Source: Epiperipatus broadwayi (Eukaryota > Onychophora > Udeonychophora > Euonychophora > Peripatidae). Taken from it: a stretch of DNA of 64,000 nt. The stretch covers positions 3,010,001-3,074,000 of the forward strand of contig JAQFVV010000112.1 of assembly GCA_028023455.1 (NCBI GenBank). Reading direction: 5' to 3'. The notes below the pieces were generated by a model. It saw only the letters and a program-made list of their open reading frames with translations, was not told where the DNA came from and did not search any database. Each line of letters begins with the position of its first letter. Within the stretch, counting starts at the first letter, position 1. Below are positions 11,600 to 23,587 of this stretch, piece after piece. The position numbers were made by a program, and so were the translations under genes.

Positions 11600-12078
11600 G
11601 TATTATATTGTATCAAAGCAACTTCAGATATCTAAATAATAGTTGTACAGTATCTTATGATTAGAAACCAATATAAATAATATTTTAATAAGGCAGTTTG
11701 AGATGTCTAAATAACTGATCTATGACATGACAGGTTCTAATGTTTAGATAATAGTTTTAAGGCTTAGAAAATTCAGATGTTCTAGGTAATAATAGTTATG
11801 TGGTGTGATATCTAGATAATAATACTATGGCAAGGCAACTTTTAGATGTCTAGATAAATGTTCTATACTATGATGAATTGAAATATTTAGATAGTTTTAT
11901 AAAATGTCAAGTTCAGACATCTAGGTAATAGTCCTTTGACATAACAGATTCAGGTATAATAATTGTATGACATCTCAAATTCAGATAACTATGGCATACT
12001 AGCATTAAGATGTTTATGGCATGATGAGTTTAGATGTCTAAATAATAATTATATGGTCTAATAAGATCAGATGTATTA
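11600..12078. repeat. Minisatellite of about 37 bp units
   Basis: About a dozen diverged head-to-tail units, recognisable by AGATGTCTAAATAAT followed by a TATGGCATGA-like segment and a TTCAGATG junction (for example 11701, 11848, 11917, 12029). Unit length varies between about 25 and 38 bp. It is non-coding and abuts a family B copy at its right end. Confidence 0.7.
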
Positions 12079-12084
12079 ACCTAA

Positions 12085-12280
12085 ACACTAAACATCACAT
12101 GATCACCATTTCTTATGCTAGCACATAACTGTTATTAACACAGGCAAAACTCTCCATATAGTAGTGTCACTCAATGCCAACCAGAGTAATTAATGGATGC
12201 CAGAAGACTTGTGCATAAAATTCCCATCTAGTGCCTACTCATCCAATATCACCAGACTAGTTTCTGGTTTGTGGCCATGT
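12085..12280 (-). mobile_element. Family B element, minus-strand copy, truncated at its ribozyme
   Basis: Minus strand carries the family B order from CCAGAAACTAGTCTGG through ATATTGGATGAGTAGGCACT to GGTGATCATGTGATG. The 5' ribozyme half (the CTGATGA box) is replaced by unrelated sequence, and a SINE 3' region follows at once on the plus strand. The breakpoint is inside the hammerhead motif. Confidence 0.6.
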
Positions 12281-12283
12281 AGA

Positions 12284-12482
12284 GAAGGAACCCCTGAAGA
12301 AGAGTGGAAAATAATACTACTCGAAACATTGTGTAATTACTAATCTGGGTTGTCTATTTGTGTGTTATTACTAATAAGTTGTTTGTATTTGGAAAGTTTA
12401 AATAAAGTTTAAAATTTTCTATACATTCAACATTTACTCAAAGATGATGGAAATAATCCAACATATCACATTTTAATGTATA
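12284..12482 (+). mobile_element. 3' half of the GGCTCAGTTGG-headed SINE
   Basis: Matches the downstream half of the elements at 24112-24391 and 40130-40390: ACTAATCTGGGTTG, GTGTTATTACTAA, TATTTGGAAAGTTTAAATAA, then GATGGAAATAATCCAACAT. The tRNA-like head is missing. It contains CTGAAGA (12294-12300), a 6-bp helix GAGTGG (12302-12307) with CTACTC (12317-12322), and GAAA (12323-12326), a hammerhead-like block without a convincing stem I. Confidence 0.6.
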
Positions 12483-12484
12483 AA

Positions 12485-13400
12485 CACATAATTTAAATGT
12501 AGCTTATTAGCAAATATTCATTAAAAAATAGTTTAATAAGAATAAATATATTCATTATCTATATTTTTTTGGTTATGAAAATAACTTTCATTTGTGTCAG
12601 AAATTAGAATACTATATGTAGTAAAAGTAATATATTTTTATGTCATAAAAATGCTTTAAAACTTATTTATTAAATATCTGTATAGTTTTTAAAAAAAATC
12701 CATTTAGTAAAAATATAATACATTTAAATCTATTATAAACTTAGGTATTAGACATTTTATATTATTAAATGATAAAAATTCATGATAAAAATTAAAACTT
12801 TTTATACACTTTTTCAAAAACTAGATTAATGTAAAACGAGTTTTTCATAAAAATCCTGTTTGTATTTTGAAAATAAACATTTACAGTAAAACTGTTAACT
12901 TTTTACTTTTATATTTTATATATAGGAAAATAAATAATAAATAAATTCAAATAATCCTTTAACAATTCAAACTTTTATAAAGAGGAAATGTATTTGCAAA
13001 TATGTTTCTACATCAAATTAGAGTTAAGACTTGGCCCAACATTAAAACTATAACTATTTTTTAATAAACTTTTATCATAGAATTACTAATGTTTTGATTT
13101 TTGCAGTTATACAAAATTATGAATAAATCCTCATTCATATACTTACAGATAAATTAAAATTTATCATTAAAATTATATTAATATATGATTTTATCTGGCC
13201 GTATTATATACTTCAAGTAGTTGTGTAATCTCATATCACATTTTAATGATATTTTTTTAAATTAATTTTTGATGTAAAAATTGCAACTTTTTATTTTTGA
13301 AAATTATACAAAATTGAAATTTTATATACCTTAAGAATAATTTTAACATTCTAAATAAAATTATTTTTTAATTTGATCGTGAGATTTTTACTTTCAATCA
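12485..13400. other. AT-rich non-coding DNA
   Basis: No gene recognised. Recurrent GAAAATAAA motifs suggest it is the more decayed part of the tandem-like region to its right. Confidence 0.35.
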
Positions 13401-14300
13401 AGCAGGTATTGTAATTTAAAAGACATTGTCTGTTTCAGCCATATAAAATTTATCTATTTTATTTGTTACTGAAAAATAAATTTTTATTGTAGAATCAGAG
13501 ATTTTTTTTGGCATTTGGAAATTATTATATAGAAAGATGGGGATATTATATAAGCTAAGAGTAAATTTAACTTCTTATTTAAAATGTCATACAGAGAGTA
13601 AACTCTGATGATGTTTCTTTTAAAATTTTGCCTGGTGTAACAATTTAGCAATCTAAGATTAGATCTCACCATTGATAACATTTATTTGCTTCTTTTGCTA
13701 TTGAAAATAAATTTTTAGCATAGAATCATAATTTTATTACTTCTAATTTGTGCCAACAGTTTGTAATTTTAAACAACTTAAGAATTAATTTAATTTCTTT
13801 ATAAAAATATATTAGAAATAAAAAACTGTTTACATTATTTAATTATTTGAAAGAAATAATAACTTGACATTATAAGTTGCCATCCAATGTTATTTTTCAT
13901 TTACTATGAAAATAAACTATTAGTCCATAATTTCTTTGGTTTTGGTTTATGCAGATAGCTGGGAATTTTCTGCAGTTTATTTCTTTATAAAAATGTATTG
14001 TGATAAAAACTATCATGATATTTTTAATGTCAACTAAAGAAATATTTACTGGATACTAAAAACAGTTGCAGTTTTTCAGTATCATTTTATTAAATTAATA
14101 AAAATATTTTTTTTAAATGTATAAAATCACAATATTTTAAACTTTTTTAACCTCAGGATACTTAATTGATAGGTTTCTGTCAGCATCAAAAGAAAAAGTT
14201 TTCACTGTTTACATGGATATTATCTCATTATTTCTATTCTTTATTATAGTAACAATCCATACAAATTTTTAAATATATATATTACATGTATTCACATTTT
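13400..14300. repeat. Degenerate long-period tandem repeat
   Basis: The block GAAAATAAATTTTTA followed by AGAATCA recurs at about 13470 and 13704, with a weaker form at 13908, spacing about 205-235 bp. Segments such as AATTTCTTTATAAAAAT also repeat (about 13793, 13980). The right edge, 14170-14290 (AGCATCAAAAG, GTTTACATGGAT, AACAATCCAT), also occurs at 42395-42480. This looks like an old satellite-type array or several copies of one repeat. Confidence 0.4.
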
Positions 14301-15540
14301 TCCCTATGAAAATTATAGTATGTATATATCTCTGCCAATCCATATTGACTAACCATGGCAGCAAATACATTTAAGTTTTAGTTAATGCTTTATATTTGTC
14401 TCCTTTTTGAAATTCCAATATAAAATAGTGATGCTAATTATCAGAGGAAGGGGGAACTTAGACAAAAATATATTTGAGTCAGGGGATTCTTTCTGTAAAA
14501 TAAGTGAAATAAATAAAAAAAGAAGACAATACATAATAACATCAAGTAAATAATGATCTGTCAGCATTGACATAGAGATTCAGGTATTTAATATATTTAA
14601 TGATGAAGGTTGCTCGTAAAATGTGAAAATAATGAGGGAAGGTAATGCAATGGATGTTTAATTATACTTCCATAGAGATCGCTCATGAATATTAGGGAAG
14701 AATATTAATCTGTTAAGGTGGACATGAAGATTTAGGTGATTGATATCTTTAGGTCATGTGATGATTAAAGTTATTAATGAAATGCAATCAAGTGAAAAAC
14801 AGTGATCTGAGTTGTTACACTGCTGGACACTTGTGATATGCTCTAGTTAAAATGAGAAATGTCCCTCAATGAATAAAAAAAGAATATATATGGCATTATT
14901 TTTTTTTTTTTTTTTACCAAAGCAGAACAATTGCACTGTTTTTTCCAAAATAGTTGCTAAAAACTCTGAGATTGCAAATAATTTTTTTGAGAGATCAGTA
15001 AATTATTAGAAAGCATTTGCCATTGGTAAATCCATTTATTTCTATTCCATTTAAAAATAGTCAACAGTAATAAGGAATACCTTTAATCTTTTATAATTAT
15101 ACAATTTTGAACTTATTTTATTATATGATAGATTTTACAGTATATTTACATTCATTCTATATTGTAAATACTTCTGGTTGTTTTTCCAAAATCAAATTAT
15201 TATTATTCATTCATATTATTGTCTGTGTAGTTTCAGTGCAATAGAATGGATGACTTTAATAGGTCAGTTTCCAGACAAGAAATCACCCAATAACTCTGTT
15301 TAGTCAATTACTTTGAACAACTGTGCACAAATTTGAATGCTTAAATATCTCTTAACATCTGGAGGTATTGACCTTACAATTATTTTTATTCATATTTTAA
15401 TTATGTGTTTTTTTTATTTGCTCAATCATTGCTGATTATAAAAGATTGATTCAACTCTCTTCACACATTTTACCAACATAACATTACATGTGATGTTCTG
15501 ATGTGGTGCACTATGGCTTCTCCTTTCTCATAGTCAGGAA
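14300..15540. other. AT-rich non-coding DNA
   Basis: No supported gene or named repeat. A poly-T run lies at about 14899-14916. Confidence 0.4.
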
Positions 15541-15551
15541 TCTCTCAGTGA

Positions 15552-16140
15552 CTATATCCAGAGAAATCTGTTAGCCACTTTTCTTTTCTTTTCCATTCTC
15601 CATCCCATTTTTTTCATATTTTTTTCTATCTTGCTCCATCTCATTTCCATGACATTATCTTTATCAATTCTATGACCTTTATATCTAGGTCCCTTTATCT
15701 TTTTCCAAACCCAGCATAAAACCAAGAACCCACTTCCTGTATAATCACTTTGTTTATATTTATTCTCCCACAACTTCATTATTTGCACCCTTTCTGCTTG
15801 TAGGCATTTGCATTCAATTAACATATACCTAATATTTTCTATGCCTTCCTTACATAACTTCCAGACTAAATCACCCATATTTTTCCATTTATGTGTATAT
15901 TCCCCTGTTAATGATCCTGTTTGAGCCTTAAACAATAAACTACTTGCCTTGCTATTATTATAAATTGACTTGCATCCAATATTCTGTTTACTTCTATATA
16001 TATTTAAACTCTTTTTATTCTCCATACTAGTTCTCCAACTCCCTATTTTTTTATTAATGCATCTATTCTTTTATCCCATTCCTTGCCTTTATAACACTCA
16101 ACAATTCTTCTAACACAATGATCTCACCTTTAGTATAAGT
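15552..16140 (-). pseudogene. LINE ORF2 C-terminal remnant
   Basis: A 157-codon minus-strand frame (15552-16025) contains FKAQTGSLTGEYTHKW, then VWKLCKEGIENIRYMLIEC. This is the arrangement of the C-terminal region of many LINE ORF2 proteins, where a CxxC...H...C zinc-knuckle follows the reverse transcriptase; here the usual His region is altered. The frame continues upstream with a stop (about 16040-16140, CVRRIVECYKGKEW). Reverse transcriptase is not present. It is a truncated, inactive copy. Confidence 0.6.
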
Positions 16141-16149
16141 ATCTCATAT

Positions 16150-16970
16150 GCTTCTTGAGCCATCTACTGTAAATTTGAATAATCTATTACCACCAAATAT
16201 GCATGATACTATTTAGTGTCCATTAAATATTCAAGCTTAAGTAGAAAAGAATAAGTACTGATAATTGTTCTTGATTAGTACATTGTTATGGTATATGATT
16301 CTTTTATTATTTCTTTGCACAGATCTGTACTGTTTTTTATAGAGTTCAAATAATTTGCTTCTTTTTCTTTGTTCAGATGATTATTCATAACATAATTGCA
16401 TTTTTCAGTGAACCTTGTTATATTAAATTATTATATTAAACTGGTCTTAGTTTGAGTTTTTTCTATTACATCATATTTATAATCTATTATTACCTAGTGT
16501 AATAAATAGTACATCTACTTTAGGTGCTGATACATGTTTGAATTCAGTTAAAATTTCAGCCATTCAATTCTCAATATATACTTCATCTTCTCACTGATCT
16601 GGTGACTTATCACCAGTTATTTAAAAAAAAACAACCACTATAAAATAAAAAGATTAAAAATTCATAAATTTGAATTCTTAAAATGTTATGCACAATTATC
16701 TATATAAAGCTGTGACATAAATAACCTCTCAACTAACCATTCTCTCACCTCCCACACTCAGTGTACACTTATTCAGTCACACTTATGCAGTCTCCAATTC
16801 TTGAATTATCACTGTGCTTGTTTTTCATAATTATATTTTACTATTCTTAAGTAATTATTTTCTTTGATATTTTAATGTTTATACATTTTAAATTAAATTA
16901 TGATATATGTGGATATATATAATAACAAATAATAGTTTTATACTGAATAAATATAAAGCCGTGTGATTGT
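16150..16970. other. AT-rich non-coding DNA
   Basis: No gene or repeat family assigned. Confidence 0.4.
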
Positions 16971-16978
16971 CAAATCTA

Positions 16979-17094
16979 TTTCATTAATAGTTGAGTTGCC
17001 CCCTAGCTGCCATGTTCAGTAACTGTCCTACTATAAAAAGTTATTCAACATGGCAGCTAGAAAAGAATTTAATTATTAATGAATTAAATTTGAC
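16979..17094. mobile_element. Short foldback (MITE-like)
   Basis: Ends are inverted: GTCAAAT at 16979 and ATTTGAC ending at 17094. Inner blocks CTAGCTGCCATGTT and AACATGGCAGCTAG form a perfect 14-bp inverted pair around a short loop. No coding capacity; target duplication not evident. Confidence 0.6.
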
Positions 17095-17354
17095 AAGAAA
17101 ATACAGTTTTTAAGTGTATTCAGTATTAGCCAAAATTTCAAGCATCTGTGTAAAGTCTAGGAATCAAATGATTGAAAATATGCTTGGACAATTATGGGTA
17201 GAGGCTAAAACAGGAACGAAAAAGTAATTTTCAATAAACTCCCATTGAATAACCTAAAATTTTTTTGTGTTGAAGAACAAATGTCTTTTTCAGGAAGAAT
17301 TCTGGAGAAACATTGTGTGCAGTGAGCTATTTAATGATGATTTATTTTATTTTT

Positions 17355-17446
17355 TTCATGTGTCAAAGCATTGGCCAGGCAGTGAAGCCGTGACAACTGC
17401 TTGTAAGGCAGCTGTGCTGATCACTCGGCCACCAATGCTACAATAG
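17355..17446 (-). mobile_element. tRNA-derived SINE (family 1), minus strand
   Basis: On the minus strand the head reads GGTGGCCGAGTGATCAGCA, a tRNA-type A box, followed about 40 bases later by a B-box-like CGGCTTCACTGCC and CAATGCTTTGACACATGAAA with an A-rich tail. The same CAATGC...TTGACATATGAAAA end is found at 34975, 38008, 50527 and 63100. This is an RNA polymerase III type retroposon, about 90 bp plus tail. Confidence 0.8.
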
Positions 17447-17449
17447 ACA

Positions 17450-18980
17450 AAATTCACTTTATAATTTCAAAAACTAAGCATATGTAACAACAGAGCTTAA
17501 AGATAGAGTGTTATCATTTTATCTTTTCATGGTTTTTATCATCACATAACTCAATGGAAGGTAATTACTTCCATTTCAATTAAATTAATTAAATTTTTTG
17601 AAAAAAATCAACACATCAAAAAAGACTTGGGTTATTAGTCATTATATTTTATAGACTTGTATCCAAGACTCACTATCATCCCAGCCTATGCTTAAAATTA
17701 ACCAAAGCAGTACCATGACAACAAATTACTGAAATTCTACTAGCTAATTTTAACCATTGACTAGAATGATGCAATTTTCCTGTAATAAGTATTCTTATGT
17801 TTAATATATATAGAGTTGGTAACTTTTAATTAAATGGTTATTATCTAAGCCAATTTAAATATATTGATATCTTTTCAAAAAGAAAGATAATTTAGATATT
17901 AAGATGCAGCACAGATCTTTATCTTTTATTAAATTTAAAGATGACGTTTTATCATAGTGAAATAAATATTGCAATTAAATTGTTTGTATAGAGAGCTGTT
18001 ACATTTTATTGCTGTACAATATTAAAGGTATTAAAAATGTTCTTTTCAAGATGCTTTTTGAAAATATGTTGGCAAGATTGTGAAAACAATCAAGGTATTT
18101 TTAAATTTACTCAATGTGATTCCATCCAGTTTATTTTTGTAAAATTTTATTGGATTGATCTTGTGAAGTAAATGAACAGTGTATGGCTTCCTAAAAGGGT
18201 ATTTTAGGGTGAACTTAAGCAGAGTTTTCATGGAAGAGGTAAACTCAGTTTATGTTATAAAGGTTATTTCAAAGATGTTCTAAAGAAGTGCAGTGCATTG
18301 GTTTTTTATTAGAAAGATCTGGCTAAGAACACAACATTGCAAAATGTCAAATAAACAGAATAATGAAACATCTTGTTCTATTATACAGATGTATACAGGA
18401 TTCATAGATTGACTTGCATAATCATTTCAACACCTATTTTTGGCATATGGTTATTATTATTGTCATCATCATCATTTTTTTCATTTGGAGTTAACCATTT
18501 TTATTTGTAAGTAGCTGTTATTGATGAAGCATTTAAGTGAAACATCTTCACTATAGCCAGTTTAAAATAGAGTCTACACAAATTAATCCTAATAGATGGT
18601 AGTGTTATTAGTGCTGTAAAGACTTTTACAAGTTATTTCTTAATAAAATGCTTTTATTTTGAAAAAGAAAATGCATAAGGATGTATGTTATTGGAATATG
18701 CTTCCACATTTCAAAAAGACTTGAGATTTCTAAAATTATTATTGATATCACATTAACCTAAGTTATAATATAAAAATTGTATCAACTGTTGATGATCATA
18801 TAAATTATGTATTATCTGCTTGTTGTTTTAATCCTATAACTGATTATTCATTATTGTGATAATGAAGCCCATCTATTTCATTTCTGGTCAGTCCGTTGTC
18901 TTTTAAGTTTTTAATTATTTTTAACATATTACAATTTTCAAATTTATTGGATCATAATCAAAACATGGTCAAAATAAGAT
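17450..18980. other. AT-rich non-coding DNA
   Basis: No supported gene or repeat family. The 61-codon minus frame at 18046-18231 has no recognisable motif. Confidence 0.4.
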
Positions 18981-18984
18981 AAAT

Positions 18985-19310
18985 TTTAGTATCATCATTT
19001 GTGTGAAAGTTGAGCCCAATTATCAATTTGTTTTGCTTAGCATAGTGATATTCTTAGTTATCCATAGAATAAATTACAACTTGAATAATTTTAATCTTAG
19101 TTTTTAAAGACATGATCTATCACTTAGATTTTCTTCTAGACTTTTTATTATAGCTCTACTCAAGTAACCTATGATAAATCTTTTGATTACCCATTCCTTT
19201 GACGATGATTAATGGTCCAAAAAGTCCCAAACTCTTGATAACTTCTATGTCTTCTTTATCAATTTTTTAAGTCAGTTGCTAATCCATCTTCATCATGTTT
19301 GTCTTCTTCA
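18985..19310 (-). pseudogene. LINE reverse transcriptase C-terminal fragment
   Basis: The minus strand reads IEVIKSLGLFG (about 19205-19250), then after stops LKTKIKIIQVVIYSM (about 19065-19115). These correspond to two conserved C-terminal blocks of LINE ORF2 proteins, usually seen as a V-x-x-F-x-x-LGS block and a LPTKIRIIxxxVFPV block before the YGCE(S)W motif. The spacing is right. Many stops; no function left. Confidence 0.6.
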
Positions 19311-19399
19311 TATTTAGCTAAAATCCTGCTTTTTCACTTTGTTTTTCAATTTTCTTTTGTCTTCACATCTTCATTAGCTATATGTGTGTTATCATCAAT

Positions 19400-20780
19400 A
19401 CATTTAATTAATCATTGTTAAATTTATATTTTATATTGTGTGGTCCAGATCTACTACTTTCAGCATTCAGACATTGTGAACTTTTATATGAAAAACAGAT
19501 TACTTTTTTTACAATTTCTTCAAAAATCATTTTTTAAACTTATTTATCTTTGATTTACACAAATTATTTATACTGTTAAACTTCCAAAAATAAATACTGT
19601 AAAAAAAAATTATTCACTAAACATTATGAGTGAAGCTAAATCAACGGTAAACTTCCAAATGTAAACTCCTCAGTATGACAAGAGATAAGATTTGTTTCTA
19701 GTAGTTGGTCAGTTCTGATGAGTAATGTAAAAATGGAAATAAATATATTATCTTGGTTTTCCAGATTTATTTTAGACATTGTAAGAATGAAATTTGAGAT
19801 AGAAGAAAATACGAATAATTCATTTAGTCATAAAATAATTCCCTTATTCGTTAGTGTTTAATGCGTAGACCAAATTGAGAAATCAGATTATAATTTTATT
19901 TAGAGATAAGAAAGTTTTTGATGGAAATTGAATAATACTTAATATGAGAAATAATCTTGTGATTATAGAGATAAGACTTCTAAATAATTTTTACGATATG
20001 GATGTAGGATATACGGCTTACAAAACTTCAAAAAAAATGGTATATTTTATATTAAAAGCGTATCTATTCACCTATATTAAATTCTTAGAATAAGTGAATA
20101 TTGTTAAAAGATTTTTCTGCATATATTGTTAAACATCTGTTAGCTGAATTAGTAGGTGGCGAGACACAATGTGCTAACTCTATTTTTGTGAAATAAAAAT
20201 TGAAACAAATTAAGAAAGCTTGCTTTTTATGAAATAAATTTGTCTCTCAAATCGCATGTGGTCAGCGTGAGAAAATACTGACCTATAACTCTTGGAAATC
20301 TAATATTTCATCTTGAATTTGATCAATTTAAAAGAATGAAAATCTTGCGCGCACACACACATTTGAGTTAATTTCTATGCGTTTGGTTAAAAGACTATTT
20401 CAAGTTATAAAATGGATATCTTAGCTGATAGATTCCTTAACATACGCACATACTTAAATAAAATAAATTGATAATTAAACATATATGTGGAAGATTGCGC
20501 GATGTGGAGGTATAGAAAGATTTACGGAAACAAACTTGAACATATACATTAGGTATTCATAATGATATTATTTATAATTTAATATTTTATTAAATTCAGA
20601 TTAATTTAATAACATTTTTTTTTTTTTTGCTTTATTTTAAAATTAAGTCGAGGAATATACAGTTACAATCAAGTATGAATATGTACACACACACACACAA
20701 ATAAAAGTTTTTCTATAAACACTATATAGTTTGGTTAATGATCGCTAAATGTTAATGAGAATGTAATGAGTTTTCTGGAA
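19400..20780. other. Mostly unique AT-rich DNA
   Basis: No gene recognised. From about 19850 the sequence carries more CpG than the repeat-rich flanks and shows none of the window's repeat families. Short CA runs occur at about 20347 and 20688. Confidence 0.4.
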
Positions 20781-20789
20781 AATCAACTA

Positions 20790-21245
20790 AAATCTAAACG
20801 ATTCCAAAACCTGGATGCAAAAAGAAGGGTGGAGAAGTGGAGTCACGCCAAGTCTTTGGAAAAATGATCCAAAAATAGACTCTATTCGGCTGATGCCCAT
20901 CTGTTGGAATTTTCTCACGGACAACTCTGGTCAGTAAGAGTCTAACACGTGATTTCAGGTCAAGGTCACTTCAGGGTGGGGTCAACTTAAACCATATTGT
21001 CTGGCAGGGTTCCTTCTAAATAGACAACCAATCGTGTTTAAAACGGAAATATATTTTTAGTCTTTTTCTACTTGAAGATTTGACAGCGCCCCTCAGGGGC
21101 GGTCACATTTCAAAAAAAAAAAAAGAATTCCTCAGAAAGGATGAAAATCAGTTTCTCATTCGGCCATTCTGCGTTTAGTTTTCAACTGTGACGTCAGCCG
21201 AGGCGGACAGAAGAATAACGCATACATTATTTAGTTAAACATTCC
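20790..21245. promoter_or_regulatory. CpG-rich unique patch, candidate regulatory region
   Basis: This stretch has far more C, G and CpG than its surroundings. It contains a perfect palindromic cAMP-response-element core TGACGTCA (about 21190), a nuclear-receptor extended half-site TCAAGGTCA (about 20960-20970) and the hairpin CGCCCCTCAGGGGCG (about 21090). No repeat family matches it. Such sites are known to bind CREB/ATF and FTZ-F1/ERR proteins in animals. That this is a promoter or enhancer is inference; no exon could be identified beside it. Confidence 0.35.
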
Positions 21246-21249
21246 TTTG

Positions 21250-22235
21250 TAAGATGATGAATTGCAGAAAGCAAAAAAAAGAGGGAACTGTAATGTTACT
21301 TTTTGATTCATATTTTGGCATGAATTGATCAGTTGGGGAGAAAATTCACACAGTTTATATCATTTTTACAATAGAAAGATTTCTATTCGTCCCATTCCCC
21401 CTCTTTTTTTTTTTTTTGTAAGTCACAACTTTTGGCGCCAATGAAGGAATTTTTAAAATTCTACAACTTATGAAATATTTCTAGAAAATATATAATTTTA
21501 TTAATAATTTATTTAAAATAAAATATGGAACATACATAAACTTAAAAAAGTATATAATTCATAATTGATATTTTAATTACATTGAGCAGATTATTTACGA
21601 GTGTATCCGTTTAAATACATGAGTGTATAAAACAAAAGAGTTTAAAAATCTATATTGAATAATTTATATATATTGTTTAACTAGTTAATGAGGTGTTTAA
21701 TGACCTAATCAAAAGACTTGATCTTCGCGATGTAATAATAAAACAAAAAAATTTAATATCTACGCTGAATAATTTATAAATATAATGTTTAGATATGGCT
21801 GAATGAGTAGGAATTTTAGGTAAAAAAAAGTATCTAATAATGAAGCCACAACATATGCAATATTATAGTACCCTACCTAGCGCAATTTTTTATAACATTT
21901 CTAAAGTTAGAATTAGGTTGGTTATATTATGTAAGTTCTGCATTATGAAGTTGAAGTTTATATGTGTTAATTTCATAACTAGGACTGGTTTACTAACTTT
22001 GTAAATAGAATATTAACATAATCTGCCTTGATTCACGTCTTTCCATTATCTTGACTAAACTGATTTTATTAATTGTGTGGTCCTAAAATAATGCGCAGTT
22101 ACAACACGTTATAAATGCAATTTTTGGATTCTCTCATGTATGTGGCTGCTTAATGTCTAGGTATTATGATTGAATTAATAATAATACATATTGCTAGAAT
22201 CTTTGCTATCAAAAAAATAAACATTTAATATTCTG
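21250..22235. other. Mostly unique AT-rich DNA
   Basis: No gene, RNA or repeat recognised. CpG is still somewhat higher than in the repeat-rich parts. Confidence 0.4.
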
Positions 22236-22239
22236 CCCA

Positions 22240-22372
22240 GTTTAGTGGCAGATTCAGAAATCAAATTACGTGAATAGCAAACCAGTTCAGTTACTACCAG
22301 CATTCAAACTTCTTATGAACTCCTGAATAATAAGTCATTCGAATATCATTTTTAAAACTAATGATAATGTAT
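22240..22372 (+). mobile_element. SINE-like repeat (family 2)
   Basis: Ends in CTTCTTATGAACTCCTGAAT followed by AATAAGTCATTCGAATATCA, the 3' signature of a repeat found here at least eight times (for example 30835, 31140, 46750, 47515). The 5' part (AGTGGCAGATTCAGAA) is like a decayed tRNA-type head. Non-coding. Confidence 0.5.
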
Positions 22373-22379
22373 TTTTCAC

Positions 22380-23585
22380 TACCAAAATATTATATCATTT
22401 AGATAACCACAGGTGAAAACTAGCCAAAATGTAATAGAAATAAACAACCATGTATATGAGAGAGCTTGGAAATACTATTCACATTTTTCACCTCTTAAAT
22501 CATTCATTTCAGCATGCATATATGGCAAACGAGTGGGTAAGGGTGATGTAAAGGCTTTACTCGCTCTTTGGCTTATTATTTAGTTCTAATAAATTAGCAC
22601 CTATCATTAGGTTTAGAATGATGGACTTCCGAGCTATATAGTCTTAAAGTGAAGCCCATAACTTTTGGTCCTTTAATAGCATAATTCCTCACAAACAAGC
22701 AATTATTTGATTGTTTTTTAAAGATAGTTCTTATGCATTATATAAATACTAATTTGAAATGAAGTATGCATTTTTAATGGTCAAGGTAATGCATTCCAGG
22801 TACTATTTGATTAATGCTTACTGCAAAACTCTTTCAAAATATCATTAATTAAGCACAAAACTTAAGTTATTAATACTTTAAAATATTTATTTATTCATTT
22901 AGCTACAAGTTTCTTTGTTTAAACAAATTAACTATTAATAAAACTGTAGCCATAGATTTGACAGTTACTAATTATGTGATTTATGAATTGTAGAACATAT
23001 CTAAAAAAGTCAGTAATTATCAAATTCTATTTATAAAGCTGGTGACTGCAACAATTATGCTTGTTCTGAATCCGTTGATGAAATTCCATCAATATCTGGA
23101 AAGACCAGATCCAGCGATTTTTATTGTTGATTTGGGAAAAGACATTTCTATTAAATCTCATAGGAAGTTCATTTTTTAAATGCCACAATTTCTTTATATA
23201 TGTAAAAGCAAAAGTTACTTTCATTAAGAAATTTTTGGGCTCTATGGATTTCTCATAATTGTCAATACATGTATCTTAGCTAATCAATCAACGATCTTAA
23301 ATACTAATTAATATATATTAATAATAAAACTATGCAGAAGATGAGCATACATTCCTCTCCAATGATGTTTTAATTTCCACAGAATGAATTTAAATATTAA
23401 CATCAATAACCTAATACAGTTAATATGATTTTCTCTCTATTATTAACTTTCTTAGTGTTAATTAAATTAAAAATATCAAAAATATGGAGATATGCTTTCC
23501 AAAGAGCAGTAGATTAAACTTACCCCAAATTAACCAAAGAAAATGTTAAATAGACAACAAGCATCAAGAGAAAAGACAATTATTG
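22380..23585. other. AT-rich non-coding DNA
   Basis: No supported gene. The last few hundred bases may contain the decayed upstream part of the Penelope-like element that becomes readable at about 23588. Confidence 0.4.
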
Positions 23586-23587
23586 AT

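Noticed and set aside
22380-23585. PLE reverse transcriptase upstream of the endonuclease fragment
   Set aside because: I looked for the catalytic Asp blocks in the plus-strand frames and could not read any; the region may be too decayed or the copy 5'-truncated.
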